Source: RUG11247 sp050945995
Lineage (GTDB): Bacteria; Bacillota; Clostridia; Christensenellales; Aristaeellaceae
DNA: 34,862 nt
NCBI GenBank assembly: GCA_050945995.1
Contig: JBMNUA010000001.1
Span: 1 to 34,862, forward strand
Direction of reading: 5' to 3'
Within the stretch, counting starts at the first letter, position 1. Each line of letters starts with the position of its first letter. Below the pieces are notes generated by a model. That model made no database searches. It worked only from the letters and a program-made list of their open reading frames with translations, and was not told the DNA's origin. Made by a program: the position numbers and the translations under genes. Below are positions 21,733 to 29,944 of the stretch, piece by piece.

Positions 21733-22686
21733 TCATGGCACGAGCAGCGCCGCGCCGATCATCCCCGTATTGTCGCCCAACTCCGCCGCTAAAAAATGCG
21801 CGGGGTAGCGCGCCTCCATCTGTGAATACCGCTTGTAGGACGAAACAATCATCTCGATAAACCGCGGTCCCAGCTTCATCACGCCGCCGCCGTAAACAAA
21901 CACATTGATGTCGAAAATCTGATACAGCGAATGAAACATCCGCCCCAGGTACTCCGCGCCGCGCGCGACCACCTCGACCGCGAGCGGATCATCCTCCTGA
22001 AACGCGCGTCCCACCGCCACCATATCGATGCGCGAAAACGTGCCCGCATATTTTAGGATGCTGCTCTCCTCGCCCTCCTTGATGCGGTTCATGGCGTACT
22101 CCGCCATGTGCGGACCGGAAGCGATCGACTGCACGCATCCCGTCACCCCGCAGCCGCAGGGAGACCCGGCAGCATCGGAGATGAACATATGCCCGATCTC
22201 GCCCGCCGCGCCGTGGATGCCGCGGTACAAATCGCCGTTTAGGATCAGCCCGCCGCCGATGCCCGTCGATACCGTCACATAGATCATATCCCGATGCCCG
22301 CGCCCCGCGCCCAACCGATGCTCGGCGAGCGCCGCGACATTCGCGTCGTTGTCCAGCCACACCGGCAGCCCCAACCGCTCCTCGAGCAGCGCGCGCACCG
22401 GCACATTGTTGAGCATGACGATGTTGCTCGTCTCCAGCACGATCCCGCGCTCAAAATCGATGTGCGAAGGAAACGCCGCGCCGATGCCGCGCACCTCCTC
22501 GCGCTTGATCCCCGCGCCGCGCAGCAGTTCGCTCACATGCCCCGTGATTTGATCCATCAGTTGATCGGGCTTCAATTCCGGATCGGTCGATCGCTGGATC
22601 ACGCGCAGGAGGTTCATGTGCTCGTCGAACACACCGTAGAGTATTTTCGTCCCGCCCACATCGATCCCGATGACATGCTTTTTCAT
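21733..22686 (-). CDS. ROK-family sugar kinase (glucokinase/fructokinase-like)
   Basis: 317 residues from the ATG at 22686, chosen because GGGAGG stands 8 nt upstream; an ATG two codons earlier is too close to that box. It would phosphorylate a hexose with ATP. Visible are the phosphate loop DVGGTKI (residues 9-15), the catalytic Asp D114 in LDNDANVAALAE, the ATP motif STGIGGGLI, and the zinc-binding set H166 (GEIGH), C177, C179 and C184 in CGCGVTGC. The residue after this motif that is usually Glu is Gln (Q186). There is no N-terminal HTH, so it is an enzyme rather than a NagC/XylR-type repressor. First gene of the six-gene minus-strand operon; substrate could be glucose released from lactose by the GH42 enzyme. 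Confidence 0.93.
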   Translation of the reverse strand: MKKHVIGIDVGGTKILYGVFDEHMNLLRVIQRSTDPELKPDQLMDQITGHVSELLRGAGIKREEVRGIGAAFPSHIDFERGIVLETSNIVMLNNVPVRALLEERLGLPVWLDNDANVAALAEHRLGAGRGHRDMIYVTVSTGIGGGLILNGDLYRGIHGAAGEIGHMFISDAAGSPCGCGVTGCVQSIASGPHMAEYAMNRIKEGEESSILKYAGTFSRIDMVAVGRAFQEDDPLAVEVVARGAEYLGRMFHSLYQIFDINVFVYGGGVMKLGPRFIEMIVSSYKRYSQMEARYPAHFLAAELGDNTGMIGAALLVP

Positions 22687-22728
22687 GCACATAGCCTCCC
22701 GACGCGCCGCCTGCCCAATTCTATCCAT

Positions 22729-22757
22729 ATACTATCAGATATCACTCGATTTTTCAA
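22729..22757 (-). promoter_or_regulatory. Promoter of the ROK-GNAT-GH42-AKR-glpP-MPE operon
   Basis: On the minus strand TTGAAA (22757-22752), 17 bp, then TAGTAT (22734-22729), about 43 nt before the ROK ATG. The -10 is only moderately like consensus, which would fit a regulated operon. No clear operator dyad is seen. Confidence 0.65.
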
Positions 22758-22788
22758 CCGGCGCGCACAGAAAATCCGCGCGGCTTCA

Positions 22789-22817
22789 TTGACTTCAAGC
22801 GCGCGCGGTGCTATGCT
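22789..22817 (+). promoter_or_regulatory. Promoter of the MBL-hydrolase gene
   Basis: TTGACT (22789-22794), 17 bp, then TATGCT (22812-22817), ~38 nt before the ATG at 22855. It lies back to back with the ROK operon promoter. Confidence 0.7.
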
Positions 22818-22854
22818 CAATCGCAAGAAACTGCCACGCGGCACGGAGGAATCT

Positions 22855-23688
22855 ATGGAACTGTTATTTCTCGGAACGGGCGCAGCGACCGCGCTCCCGC
22901 TCCCGTTTTGCAACTGCGAAACCTGCGCCCACGCGCGCGCCGCGGGTGGCAAGGATATTAGGCGCAGATCGTCCGTATTGATCGACGGGAACATCCTCCT
23001 CGATTTAGGACCCGACAGCGTCTCCGCCGCGCTTACATACGGCGCGGATTTCGGCGCACTCGGCTGCCTTCTCCAAACGCACGCGCATTCCGATCACTTC
23101 GACGCCGGGCATCTCATCACCCGCATGCCTGAATATGCCACGCGCGCCCAAAATAAACTGCGGTTGTTTGCCTCGCGCGCCTGCATCTCGCAAATGTCGA
23201 ACATGCTCGCGCGCGAGGAATCGGGCGCAACGCTCGAAGACGATTTATGGCTAAAAAAACTAGAAATGGATGTGCAACCCCTCGCGCACGGCGACCGCGC
23301 ATGGTTTGATAATTATGAGATCATCGCCGTCGAATCCGCGCACGATGTCCCCGGCGGCTCGCTGATGTACATCGTCCGCCGCGGCGCGTCCGCGTTTTTC
23401 TACGCCTGCGACACGCCGCTTTTGACAGATAACGCGTGGTCGCTCCTCGAATCGCTCGATTTCCCGCTCACCGCCGCCGCGATCGACCAAACCTACGGAC
23501 CTAGCACGCCGGGCGGCGGGCACATGCACGCCGATCAAGTCGCGGAAACCGCCGCGCGCCTTCGCTGCAAGCGCACCTATGCCACCCACATCTCGCACGA
23601 GGGCACGCCTCCGCACGCCGCGCTCGAGGCGTGGACGCGCGCGCGGGGCTACCTCGTCGCCTATGACGGCATGCGCATCAGCGTATAG
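22855..23688 (+). CDS. MBL-fold metallo-hydrolase (PhnP-like)
   Basis: 277 residues from the ATG at 22855 (GGAGGAAT upstream); a much longer frame upstream is the antisense shadow of the ROK gene. It is a metallo-beta-lactamase fold protein with the metal motif H76-A-H78-S-D80-H81. The N-terminal MELLFLGTGAATALPLPFC and the cysteine pair in CNCETC, followed by RRRSSVLID, resemble PhnP, a phosphodiesterase of 5-phosphoribosyl cyclic phosphate, and related proteins. The C-terminal block DQTYGPSTPGGGHM, then THISHEGTPPH, provides further metal ligands. Without phn genes nearby, the substrate is open. Its 3' end overlaps the convergent PHP gene by 11 nt. Confidence 0.88.
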   Translation: MELLFLGTGAATALPLPFCNCETCAHARAAGGKDIRRRSSVLIDGNILLDLGPDSVSAALTYGADFGALGCLLQTHAHSDHFDAGHLITRMPEYATRAQNKLRLFASRACISQMSNMLAREESGATLEDDLWLKKLEMDVQPLAHGDRAWFDNYEIIAVESAHDVPGGSLMYIVRRGASAFFYACDTPLLTDNAWSLLESLDFPLTAAAIDQTYGPSTPGGGHMHADQVAETAARLRCKRTYATHISHEGTPPHAALEAWTRARGYLVAYDGMRISV

Positions 23689-24505
23689 GAAACTCCACAA
23701 ACAATTCCTCGCCCGCGCCGCCCAGCCGCCACGCCGTGTCAAACCCCGCCTCGGCGAGGTACCCGGGCAGCATCTCAAACCCAAAGGCGATGTGCGGCGC
23801 GTAGTGGCAGTCCGAACCCGCGATCACGCGCCCGCCGAGTTCATGCCACCGCTTGAGCAGCGGCATCGCGGGGTACGGCGTGTCCATAAATCCGCGCGCC
23901 ATGCCGCCCGTGTTCACCTCGAGCAGCGCGCCGGATGCGTAGATCATCTCGAGCGCTTCAAACGCCGCGTCCAAGCAGATTTTATTCTCCGGATTGTACA
24001 GCCGCCCGCCCTTGTTCTGCTTTTGGATCAAATCAAAATGCGCGAAGATGTCCGGGCGATAATCCAGCGCATATGCGCCCGAAACCCGAAAAAATTCCGC
24101 CGCCATCTTTTCGCCGCTCCCGCCGAAATGCGCGTCGCGAAACGCGGTCAGCGTCTCATACGCCCCGTCCGCCGCGCAGTACGCCTCCCCTTTGAAGATA
24201 TAGTGGCACGCGCCGAGCACATACTCAAAATCCTCGCGCGCGGCGTGCGAATATAGGTCGCGCTCGATGCCGATGTGCAGCCGGATGCGATCCGCATACG
24301 CCTCCCGCAGCGCCCGAAGCTCGCCCAGATATCGGGGCAAATCCTCGTCGCTCATGCAATATTCGCGGTCGAACCGCTGCTGCCCGTGCTCCGAAATCCC
24401 AATCGACACAAAATCCGCGTCGATCGCCGCGCGCACCAGCTCCTCCGCGGTCGATTTCCCGTCCGCATACGGCGTGTGACAATGGGGTGTGGAACGTATT
24501 CGCAT
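23678..24505 (-). CDS. PHP-domain phosphatase, histidinol-phosphatase (HisK)-like
   Basis: 275 residues. The polymerase-and-histidinol-phosphatase domain is complete: H8 and H10 in STPHCHTPYADGK, GISEHGQQ, the conserved glutamate in HIGIERD, GACHYIF, DIFAHFD, LEVNTGG and the end block IAGSDCHYAPH, which together hold a trinuclear metal site. HisK-type enzymes dephosphorylate histidinol phosphate in histidine synthesis, but no his genes are nearby and many PHP proteins act on other phosphoesters. GGAGG lies upstream of the ATG. It is divergent from secD and convergent with the MBL gene. Confidence 0.88.
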   Translation of the reverse strand: MRIRSTPHCHTPYADGKSTAEELVRAAIDADFVSIGISEHGQQRFDREYCMSDEDLPRYLGELRALREAYADRIRLHIGIERDLYSHAAREDFEYVLGACHYIFKGEAYCAADGAYETLTAFRDAHFGGSGEKMAAEFFRVSGAYALDYRPDIFAHFDLIQKQNKGGRLYNPENKICLDAAFEALEMIYASGALLEVNTGGMARGFMDTPYPAMPLLKRWHELGGRVIAGSDCHYAPHIAFGFEMLPGYLAEAGFDTAWRLGGAGEELFVEFPIR

Positions 24506-24535
24506 GTTTCATCCTCCAAAAATCTCTCTATCTGT

Positions 24536-24564
24536 ATGGTAGCATGTTCGGCTTCTTTTTTCAA
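24536..24564 (-). promoter_or_regulatory. Promoter of the PHP phosphatase gene
   Basis: On the minus strand TTGAAA (24564-24559), 17 bp, then TACCAT (24541-24536). Moderate match. It is the mirror partner of the secD promoter. Confidence 0.6.
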
Positions 24565-24571
24565 TTGGCGA

Positions 24572-24600
24572 TTGACCTTTCCGAAAGATTCCTATATAAT
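24572..24600 (+). promoter_or_regulatory. Promoter of secD-secF
   Basis: TTGACC (24572-24577), 17 bp, then a perfect TATAAT (24595-24600). The leader to the secD ATG is about 55 nt and ends with GGGAGGAA. Confidence 0.88.
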
Positions 24601-24662
24601 AGATTACTGTTATGATAGATGTTTCGTGGCGGCGCGCGTCCACGGGCAGGGAGGAATTCCGG

Positions 24663-25937
24663 ATGAAAGTGAAAAGCTGGGTGAAGCTTGCGGTCATCGT
24701 CGTTCTGATCGCGCTCGTGGCGTCATTGGCGCTCAACGGGCTGCGGTTTGGCGACTATATCAAGAACTCGAAGATCAGCAAGTATGCCATCAAGCCGGTG
24801 GGTGAGGCGATCAGCCTGGGGCTTGATTTGAAGGGCGGCATCTCCACGGTCTATACCGCTCGGGACATGAACGTCGAGGGCTTTGACGACTTGATGGAGA
24901 GCACCATCTCCGTGCTCCGAACGCGGCTGACGAGCGCGGGGTACACCGAGGCGACGGTCGCCCGCCAGGGGGACGACGCCATCCGCGTGGAGATCCCCGA
25001 TGTGGACGACCCGCAGGAGGTCGTCGATATCATCGGCAAGCCCGCGCACCTCGAATTCCGCGACCCTTCGGGCAACGTCATCCTCGAGGGCGCGAACATC
25101 GCCGAGTGCTTTGTCACGCAGGATCAGTATACGCTGATGTATCAGGTCGCCTTTGAACTCGACGCCGCGGGCACGCAGGCGTTCGCGGAAGCGACCGGGC
25201 GGCTGCGCGGTCAGGCGATTTCAATTTATTTGGACGGCGAAGAGATTTCTTCCCCGACCGTCAACGACGCCATCACCGGCGGCACGGGCGTGATCACCTA
25301 TTCCGATGTCACGCAGGAAGAGTCCTGGGAAAAATCGCGGGAGCTCGCGCTTTTGATCCAATCCGGCGCGCTGCCCCTTGACATCGAGGAGTCAGAAACC
25401 CGCGCGATCTCCGCAACCCTCGGTTTCGCCGCCGTTGACGGCGCGATCATCGCGGGTATCTGCGGGCTCATCGCGATCATCCTCTTCATGATCGCGCTGT
25501 ACCGGCTGCCCGGCGTCGCAGCGAGCATCGCGCTTCTCATCTATGTGCTCATCGTGTTTTATGTGCTCGCCATCATCGAAGCCCAGCTCACGCTGCAGGG
25601 CATCGCGGGCATCCTGCTGAGCATCGGTATGGCGGTGGACGCAAACGTCATCATCCTCGAGCGCTTCCGCGAGGAGCGCAAGGCAGGGCGCACGCTCACT
25701 AACGCGCTCAAGTTCGGGTACCGAAACGCCTTCTCCTCCATCATCGACTCGAATGTCACCACCATCATCGCCGCCGTCGTGCTGCTCGTGTTCGGCACGG
25801 GCTCGATCAAGGGCTTTGCGACCACACTGCTCATCGGCGTGTTGACCTCGTTTTTCACCGCGATTTTCATCACCCGCGGCATTTTCAAGCTCATCATCAA
25901 GCTCGGCTATAAAGCCGAGTGGCTGTATAGCCGGTAA
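24663..25937 (+). CDS. secD: Protein translocase subunit SecD
   Basis: 424 residues from the ATG at 24663 (GGGAGGAATT upstream). SecD with SecF uses the proton or sodium gradient to pull exported proteins out of the SecYEG channel. One N-terminal membrane helix (VKLAVIVVLIALVASLAL) is followed by the first extracytoplasmic motif LGLDLKGGI, a P1 domain with LRTRLTSAGYTEATVARQGDD, and a C-terminal bundle of five membrane helices with the D4-type block GMAVDANVIILERFREE and a second typical block FGTGSIKGFATTLLIGVL. The protein is short compared with E. coli SecD, as is normal in Bacillota. secF follows after 15 nt. Confidence 0.96.
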   Translation: MKVKSWVKLAVIVVLIALVASLALNGLRFGDYIKNSKISKYAIKPVGEAISLGLDLKGGISTVYTARDMNVEGFDDLMESTISVLRTRLTSAGYTEATVARQGDDAIRVEIPDVDDPQEVVDIIGKPAHLEFRDPSGNVILEGANIAECFVTQDQYTLMYQVAFELDAAGTQAFAEATGRLRGQAISIYLDGEEISSPTVNDAITGGTGVITYSDVTQEESWEKSRELALLIQSGALPLDIEESETRAISATLGFAAVDGAIIAGICGLIAIILFMIALYRLPGVAASIALLIYVLIVFYVLAIIEAQLTLQGIAGILLSIGMAVDANVIILERFREERKAGRTLTNALKFGYRNAFSSIIDSNVTTIIAAVVLLVFGTGSIKGFATTLLIGVLTSFFTAIFITRGIFKLIIKLGYKAEWLYSR

Positions 25938-25952
25938 AGGAGGATACGGACA

Positions 25953-27224
25953 ATGAACAGGCGTTTTACGGGAAAGACCGGTATCTTCCTCGCCGTCTCA
26001 GGCGTGATCATACTCGTCGCGCTCGTGATGCAGATCCTTGGCTTTGGCATCAACTTGGGCATCGATTTCACCGGCGGCTCGCTGCTCACCTATTCTGTGG
26101 GCGAGAGTTTCGACGTGGCGGATGTGAACCAAATTCTCGATCAGGCGGGCTATTCCAACTACCTCGTCACAAAGACCGAGCCGGCGGACGCGTCCGCGCA
26201 GGACGGCGAGGGCGACGGTCTGACCGACCTTCAGGTGCGGCTCTCGCTGGTCGATGAGACCGAGGGGCTCGAGGACGCGGTCGTCGGCGCGGTGACGGAA
26301 GCTGTCGATGGCGCGAGCCTCGTCAGCTACGGCGCGCTCTCGAACGCGCGCATCAACCGCGAGAAATACGATTCGGCGTTCTCCGGCGGCTACATCGCGG
26401 AATTCGACGTGAACGCGCCGTTTGACGAAGCGGAACTGGGCGATCGCGTTTCCGCGGCGCTTACGAACGCGGGCTTCTCCGTCAAGGCGGTCGAAGCCGT
26501 CCTGGCGGATGCAGACGAAGATGCCGCCGATACGGGTGCACCCTTGCGGCTTCTGATATCCGTTGAAAACCAAACGGGCAAGGTGCGCGAGATGATCGAG
26601 CGCGAGATGTCCGCGAAGTATCCGAACTTCGCGTTCGTCGCCATCGACCATGTCAGCGCGATCGCGGGGCGCGATTTGATCGCCAACGCCGTCAAAGCGC
26701 TGCTCATTGCGTTTGCCTGCATGCTCGTCTACATCGCGATACGGTTTGACTTCTACTCCGGCGTCGTCGCGATGGCTGCGCTCATCCATGATGCGCTCAT
26801 CATGTGCGCGTTCATGGTGTTCTTCCGCAATGTGTTCCAGGCGAACTCCGCGTTCATCGCCGCGCTGTTGACCATCATCGGCTATTCGATCAACAATACC
26901 ATCATCATCTTCGACCGCGTGCGCGAGGTTTCCAAAAAGCCCGGCTACACGCAAGCGCCGAAGATCGATGTGGTCGAATACTCCGTCGGCGTGACGCTCA
27001 GCCGCACGCTCAACACCTCGATCACCACGCTCATCGCGCTCGTATTCCTTTTCATCTTCGGCGTTGACTCCATCCGCGAGTTCATGTTCCCGCTGATCGT
27101 GGGCATGCTCTCTGGCGTGTACGCGTCCGTCTTCCTCAATTCCCAGGTCTGGGCGATGTGGATGGATAGGCGAAGCGCCAACAAACAGGAAAAGGCGGCC
27201 GCGCAAAAGGGAGCAAAGGCGTAG
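25953..27224 (+). CDS. secF: Protein translocase subunit SecF with duplicated extracytoplasmic domain
   Basis: 423 residues, about 100 more than a usual SecF (~300-320). The first helix and the LGIDFTGGS motif (35-43) are followed by an enlarged extracytoplasmic region with two copies of the same alpha/beta unit: residues ~41-130 and ~145-236. Both show GG, three hydrophobic residues, an aromatic, then V-x-x-x-F-D-x-A, and AGYS or AGFS about 15 residues later, then a strand and helix. The C-terminal half holds five membrane helices with the SecF block IGYSINNTIIIFDRVRE and TLNTSITTLIALVFLFIFG. The tail is lysine/alanine-rich and cytoplasmic. AAGGAGGA precedes the ATG. The extra unit could change how the periplasmic-type domain grasps the exported chain; that is inference. 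Confidence 0.94.
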   Translation: MNRRFTGKTGIFLAVSGVIILVALVMQILGFGINLGIDFTGGSLLTYSVGESFDVADVNQILDQAGYSNYLVTKTEPADASAQDGEGDGLTDLQVRLSLVDETEGLEDAVVGAVTEAVDGASLVSYGALSNARINREKYDSAFSGGYIAEFDVNAPFDEAELGDRVSAALTNAGFSVKAVEAVLADADEDAADTGAPLRLLISVENQTGKVREMIEREMSAKYPNFAFVAIDHVSAIAGRDLIANAVKALLIAFACMLVYIAIRFDFYSGVVAMAALIHDALIMCAFMVFFRNVFQANSAFIAALLTIIGYSINNTIIIFDRVREVSKKPGYTQAPKIDVVEYSVGVTLSRTLNTSITTLIALVFLFIFGVDSIREFMFPLIVGMLSGVYASVFLNSQVWAMWMDRRSANKQEKAAAQKGAKA

Positions 27225-27241
27225 TAAAATGGTGTGAACAT

Positions 27242-27283
27242 GAATTAGGAATCAAACCGCTTGCGCGGCGAGGTTCCTAATTC
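27242..27283. repeat. Nested inverted repeat after secF
   Basis: GAATTAGGAA (27242-27251) pairs perfectly with TTCCTAATTC (27274-27283), and CCGC/GCGG (27257-27260 with 27265-27268) forms an inner stem. It lies 17 nt after the secF stop, where a terminator would be expected, but there is no T run on the plus strand. Confidence 0.55.
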
Positions 27284-27340
27284 GCATTTATGGAACGTGC
27301 TGCGTTTCACTCGACCACGGCGTCACGGAAGAAATCCACG

Positions 27341-27416
27341 GCGCGCATTACTCAAGCCGAACGCCTCAATGCTCCACCCGCCCGCGCTGCTCCCGGGCAT
27401 CGCGCAGGCTGCGGCG
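27341..27416 (+). pseudogene. Duplicated internal fragment of recJ (codons ~40-64)
   Basis: This segment aligns without gaps to 27716-27791 inside recJ at a constant offset of 375 bp with about five mismatches in 76. It corresponds to the RecJ stretch LKPNASMLHPPALL and following residues. It has no start or ribosome binding site. Together with the next two segments it is the decayed remainder of earlier copies of the recJ 5' region. Confidence 0.9.
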
Positions 27417-27430
27417 TGACCCGATGCAAA

Positions 27431-27500
27431 CACGGAGGAAACCCATGCGGATTTTAAGCGGCGCAGGCTTTGAACTCCCCGCAGGCATGCCCGATACAAC
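27431..27500 (+). repeat. recJ 5'-end repeat, copy 1 (70 bp)
   Basis: It begins CACGGAGGAAACCCATGCG, the same RBS-ATG block as the real recJ start, and encodes MRIL followed by GFELPAGMPDTT-like residues. Compared with the other copies it lacks ~15 bp in the middle. The mini-frame starting at 27445 runs across copy 2 and stops within its coding part. Confidence 0.93.
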
Positions 27501-27585
27501 CACGGAGGAAACCCATGCGAATTTTTAAGCAGCGAGAAGCGCGCGGCACAGACTTTGAACGTCCCACGGGCATGCCCGACGCAAC
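27501..27585 (+). repeat. recJ 5'-end repeat, copy 2 (85 bp)
   Basis: A full 85-bp unit with the RBS-ATG block (ATG at 27515), encoding MRIFKQREARGTDFERPTG and on into the ribosome binding site of the true gene, ending at a TAA inside recJ codons. It is 85 bp, thus one base out of frame, ahead of the real start at 27600. It differs from the true 5' end at only a few bases. Confidence 0.95.
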
Positions 27586-27599
27586 CACGGAGGAAACCC

Positions 27600-29924
27600 A
27601 TGCGAATCTTTAAACAGCGCACGGCGCGCGGCACAGACTTTGAACGCCCAGCAGGCATGCCCGATGCGCTGCATCGGCTGCTCGTCGCGCGCGGCATCGG
27701 CTCGGTCGAGCAGGCGCGCGCGTTCCTCAAGCCGAACGCCTCGATGCTTCACCCGCCCGCGCTGCTCACGGGCATCGCGCAGGCTGCGGCGCGGCTGCGG
27801 CAGGCGGTCGGGGCGGGGGAGCGCATCTGCATATTCGGCGATTACGATGTGGACGGCGTGAGCGCCTCGGCAATCCTATCGCTCGCGCTCGGTGAAATGG
27901 GCGGCGAGTTCGAGGTATACCTCCCCTCGCGCCATGAGGAGGGCTATGGGCTGAACGAGCCCGCGGTGCGCGAGATCGCCGCGCGCTGCGCGCTTCTCGT
28001 CACGGTCGATTGCGGCATCACTTCCGCGCATCTCGTATCGCTCGCGAAGGATTTGGGACTCGATGTGATCGTGACAGACCACCACCGCCCGGACGCGATT
28101 TTGCCCGATTGCATCGTCGTCAATCCGCTCGTCGGCGATTACCCCGAACCGCAGCTCTGCGGCGCGGGCGTCGCCTTCAAACTCGCGGAGGAACTGCTCG
28201 GGCGCGACGCCGCGATGGCGTACATCGACCTCGCCGCGCTCGCGACCGTCGCGGACATTGTGCCGCTCACGGGCGAGAACCGCGCGATCGTGTCGCTCGG
28301 ATTGGACGCCATGAACAAGCATCCACGGCTCGGGCTCTCCATGCTGCGCGAGGTCGCCGCACTTTCTGAGAAGCCGTACACCGCGGGCATGCTCGGCTTC
28401 CAGATCGGACCGCGATTGAACGCTTCCGGCAGGATCGGCTCGGCGAAGCGCGCGTTCTCTCTTTTGACCACCAACTCGCCGGATGAAGCGCGCGCCCTCG
28501 CGTCCGAATTGAACGAGGAAAACACCGCGCGCAAAAAACTGGAGTCCGAAATCCTCGAGGATGCGCTTGCCCGGCTCACCGATCACGATTTCGTCGCCCG
28601 CCGCGCCATCGTGCTCGCGGGGGAGGACTGGAACAGCGGCGTGATTGGGCTCGCGGCATCGCGGCTCGCCGAGCGGTTCTACTGCCCCGCGATATTGATT
28701 TCACTTTCTGGCGATACGGGCGTCGGCTCGTGCCGCAGCATTCCGGGCGTGGACATCCACGCCGCGCTGTCCGCCGTACAGTCGCACCTCGTTCGATTCG
28801 GCGGGCATAAGCAGGCGGCGGGGCTTACGATTGCGCGCGAAAACATTGATGCGTTTCAAACCGCGCTCGATCAATATTTATCTGAAACCGTGGCCCCCGA
28901 ACAGTACCTCCCCGTCACCGAATACGACATGGACGCGCGCTTTGACGAGCTCGACCCGGTGTTTCTCTCCCTCATGGAATCCTTCGCGCCCACCGGCATG
29001 GGCAACCCCGCGCCGATCCTGCGCACGCGCGCGCAGGTGGTCGATGCGCGCCGGGTGGGGAAGGACGGCGCGCACCTGAGCCTTTCGCTCAACGACGGCA
29101 CGAACCGGCTGCGCGCCATCGCCTTTCGCGAGGGCGCGCGCGCCAGCCGCCTGTCGGGCGATGTCGATGTCCTCCACGCGCCCAAAATCAACCGCTTCGC
29201 AGGGCGCACGAGCGTCGAGCTGGAGGTTAGGGCGATCAAACCCGCCGGCGGCGCGGAATATTTGGCGCATGCCGCCCCGAACGATGCACTTTTTGCAGCA
29301 TTCTTAACAGAGATGCTCTATAATAGAACATATTCGGGCAAATCCGGCGCGCTCATCTCCCAAGACGAACTGTGCCGTATGCTCGCGGATCACCCGCAAG
29401 GCACGCTCATCATCGCCGCGGACGCGAATTGCGCATCCGAATTCTCGGATTTGGACGCCTTCCTCGGCGAATACCCCGACGACCCGCGCGCCTTTAACGC
29501 CGTTTGCCTCATGCCGGCGGGCGAAATCCCGCCCAATTATCGGCAGGTGATCTACGCGGGGATGCCCGCGCCCGACGGCTTCCGCGCGCTCGACTGCCCG
29601 CCCGCCGCGTGGCTCTCCGAGCTGCCCGGCATAGACGAGCTCCGGCGCGCCTACCTCGCCATGAAGCGGCTGCTCTCGCGCCCGCTCGTACGCCATTCGC
29701 TCCCGACTTTGGCGAAATCACTCACCGACGAATGCGCGCTCGGCATATGTTGCGCCATAGCGTGCACGCTCGCGCTCATCGATATGGAGCTGGTCGTGCA
29801 AACGGGCGATCAACGGCTCGCGCTCGGCAAGTTTCGGAAAGTAAACCCCATGGACGCCCCGGTGTTCCGCGCCATCACCGCGCTGAAAACAAAAGGCGGC
29901 ATGGAGGAATCAACGGATATCTAA
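27600..29924 (+). CDS. recJ: Single-stranded-DNA-specific exonuclease RecJ
   Basis: 774 residues from the ATG at 27600 (CACGGAGGAAACCC upstream). RecJ degrades single-stranded DNA 5' to 3' in recombination and mismatch/base-excision repair. DHH phosphoesterase motifs are visible: FGDYDVDGVSAS (D81, D83, D85), LLVTVDCGIT and VIVTDHH (D160, H161, H162), with ATVADIVPL after. DHHA1 shows the SCRS-IPGVDIHAAL area and RFGGHKQAAGLTI. An OB-fold follows (around ARVVDARRVG equivalents), and a C-terminal extension of ~200 residues, common in Bacillota, completes the protein. The start is the third of three near-identical RBS-ATG blocks in tandem; only this one opens the full reading frame. The stop is 20 nt before rel. 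Confidence 0.95.
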   Translation: MRIFKQRTARGTDFERPAGMPDALHRLLVARGIGSVEQARAFLKPNASMLHPPALLTGIAQAAARLRQAVGAGERICIFGDYDVDGVSASAILSLALGEMGGEFEVYLPSRHEEGYGLNEPAVREIAARCALLVTVDCGITSAHLVSLAKDLGLDVIVTDHHRPDAILPDCIVVNPLVGDYPEPQLCGAGVAFKLAEELLGRDAAMAYIDLAALATVADIVPLTGENRAIVSLGLDAMNKHPRLGLSMLREVAALSEKPYTAGMLGFQIGPRLNASGRIGSAKRAFSLLTTNSPDEARALASELNEENTARKKLESEILEDALARLTDHDFVARRAIVLAGEDWNSGVIGLAASRLAERFYCPAILISLSGDTGVGSCRSIPGVDIHAALSAVQSHLVRFGGHKQAAGLTIARENIDAFQTALDQYLSETVAPEQYLPVTEYDMDARFDELDPVFLSLMESFAPTGMGNPAPILRTRAQVVDARRVGKDGAHLSLSLNDGTNRLRAIAFREGARASRLSGDVDVLHAPKINRFAGRTSVELEVRAIKPAGGAEYLAHAAPNDALFAAFLTEMLYNRTYSGKSGALISQDELCRMLADHPQGTLIIAADANCASEFSDLDAFLGEYPDDPRAFNAVCLMPAGEIPPNYRQVIYAGMPAPDGFRALDCPPAAWLSELPGIDELRRAYLAMKRLLSRPLVRHSLPTLAKSLTDECALGICCAIACTLALIDMELVVQTGDQRLALGKFRKVNPMDAPVFRAITALKTKGGMEESTDI

Positions 29925-29944
29925 CGGTAAAGGAGGTGTGGCGC

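Noticed and set aside
25998..27206. 402-codon minus-strand open frame over secF
   Set aside because: Shadow of a well-conserved SecF; composition is charged and motif-free.
27431..27670. CRISPR-like or satellite array ahead of recJ
   Set aside because: The units are copies of the recJ start itself, continuous and without spacers; they are tandem gene-end duplications.
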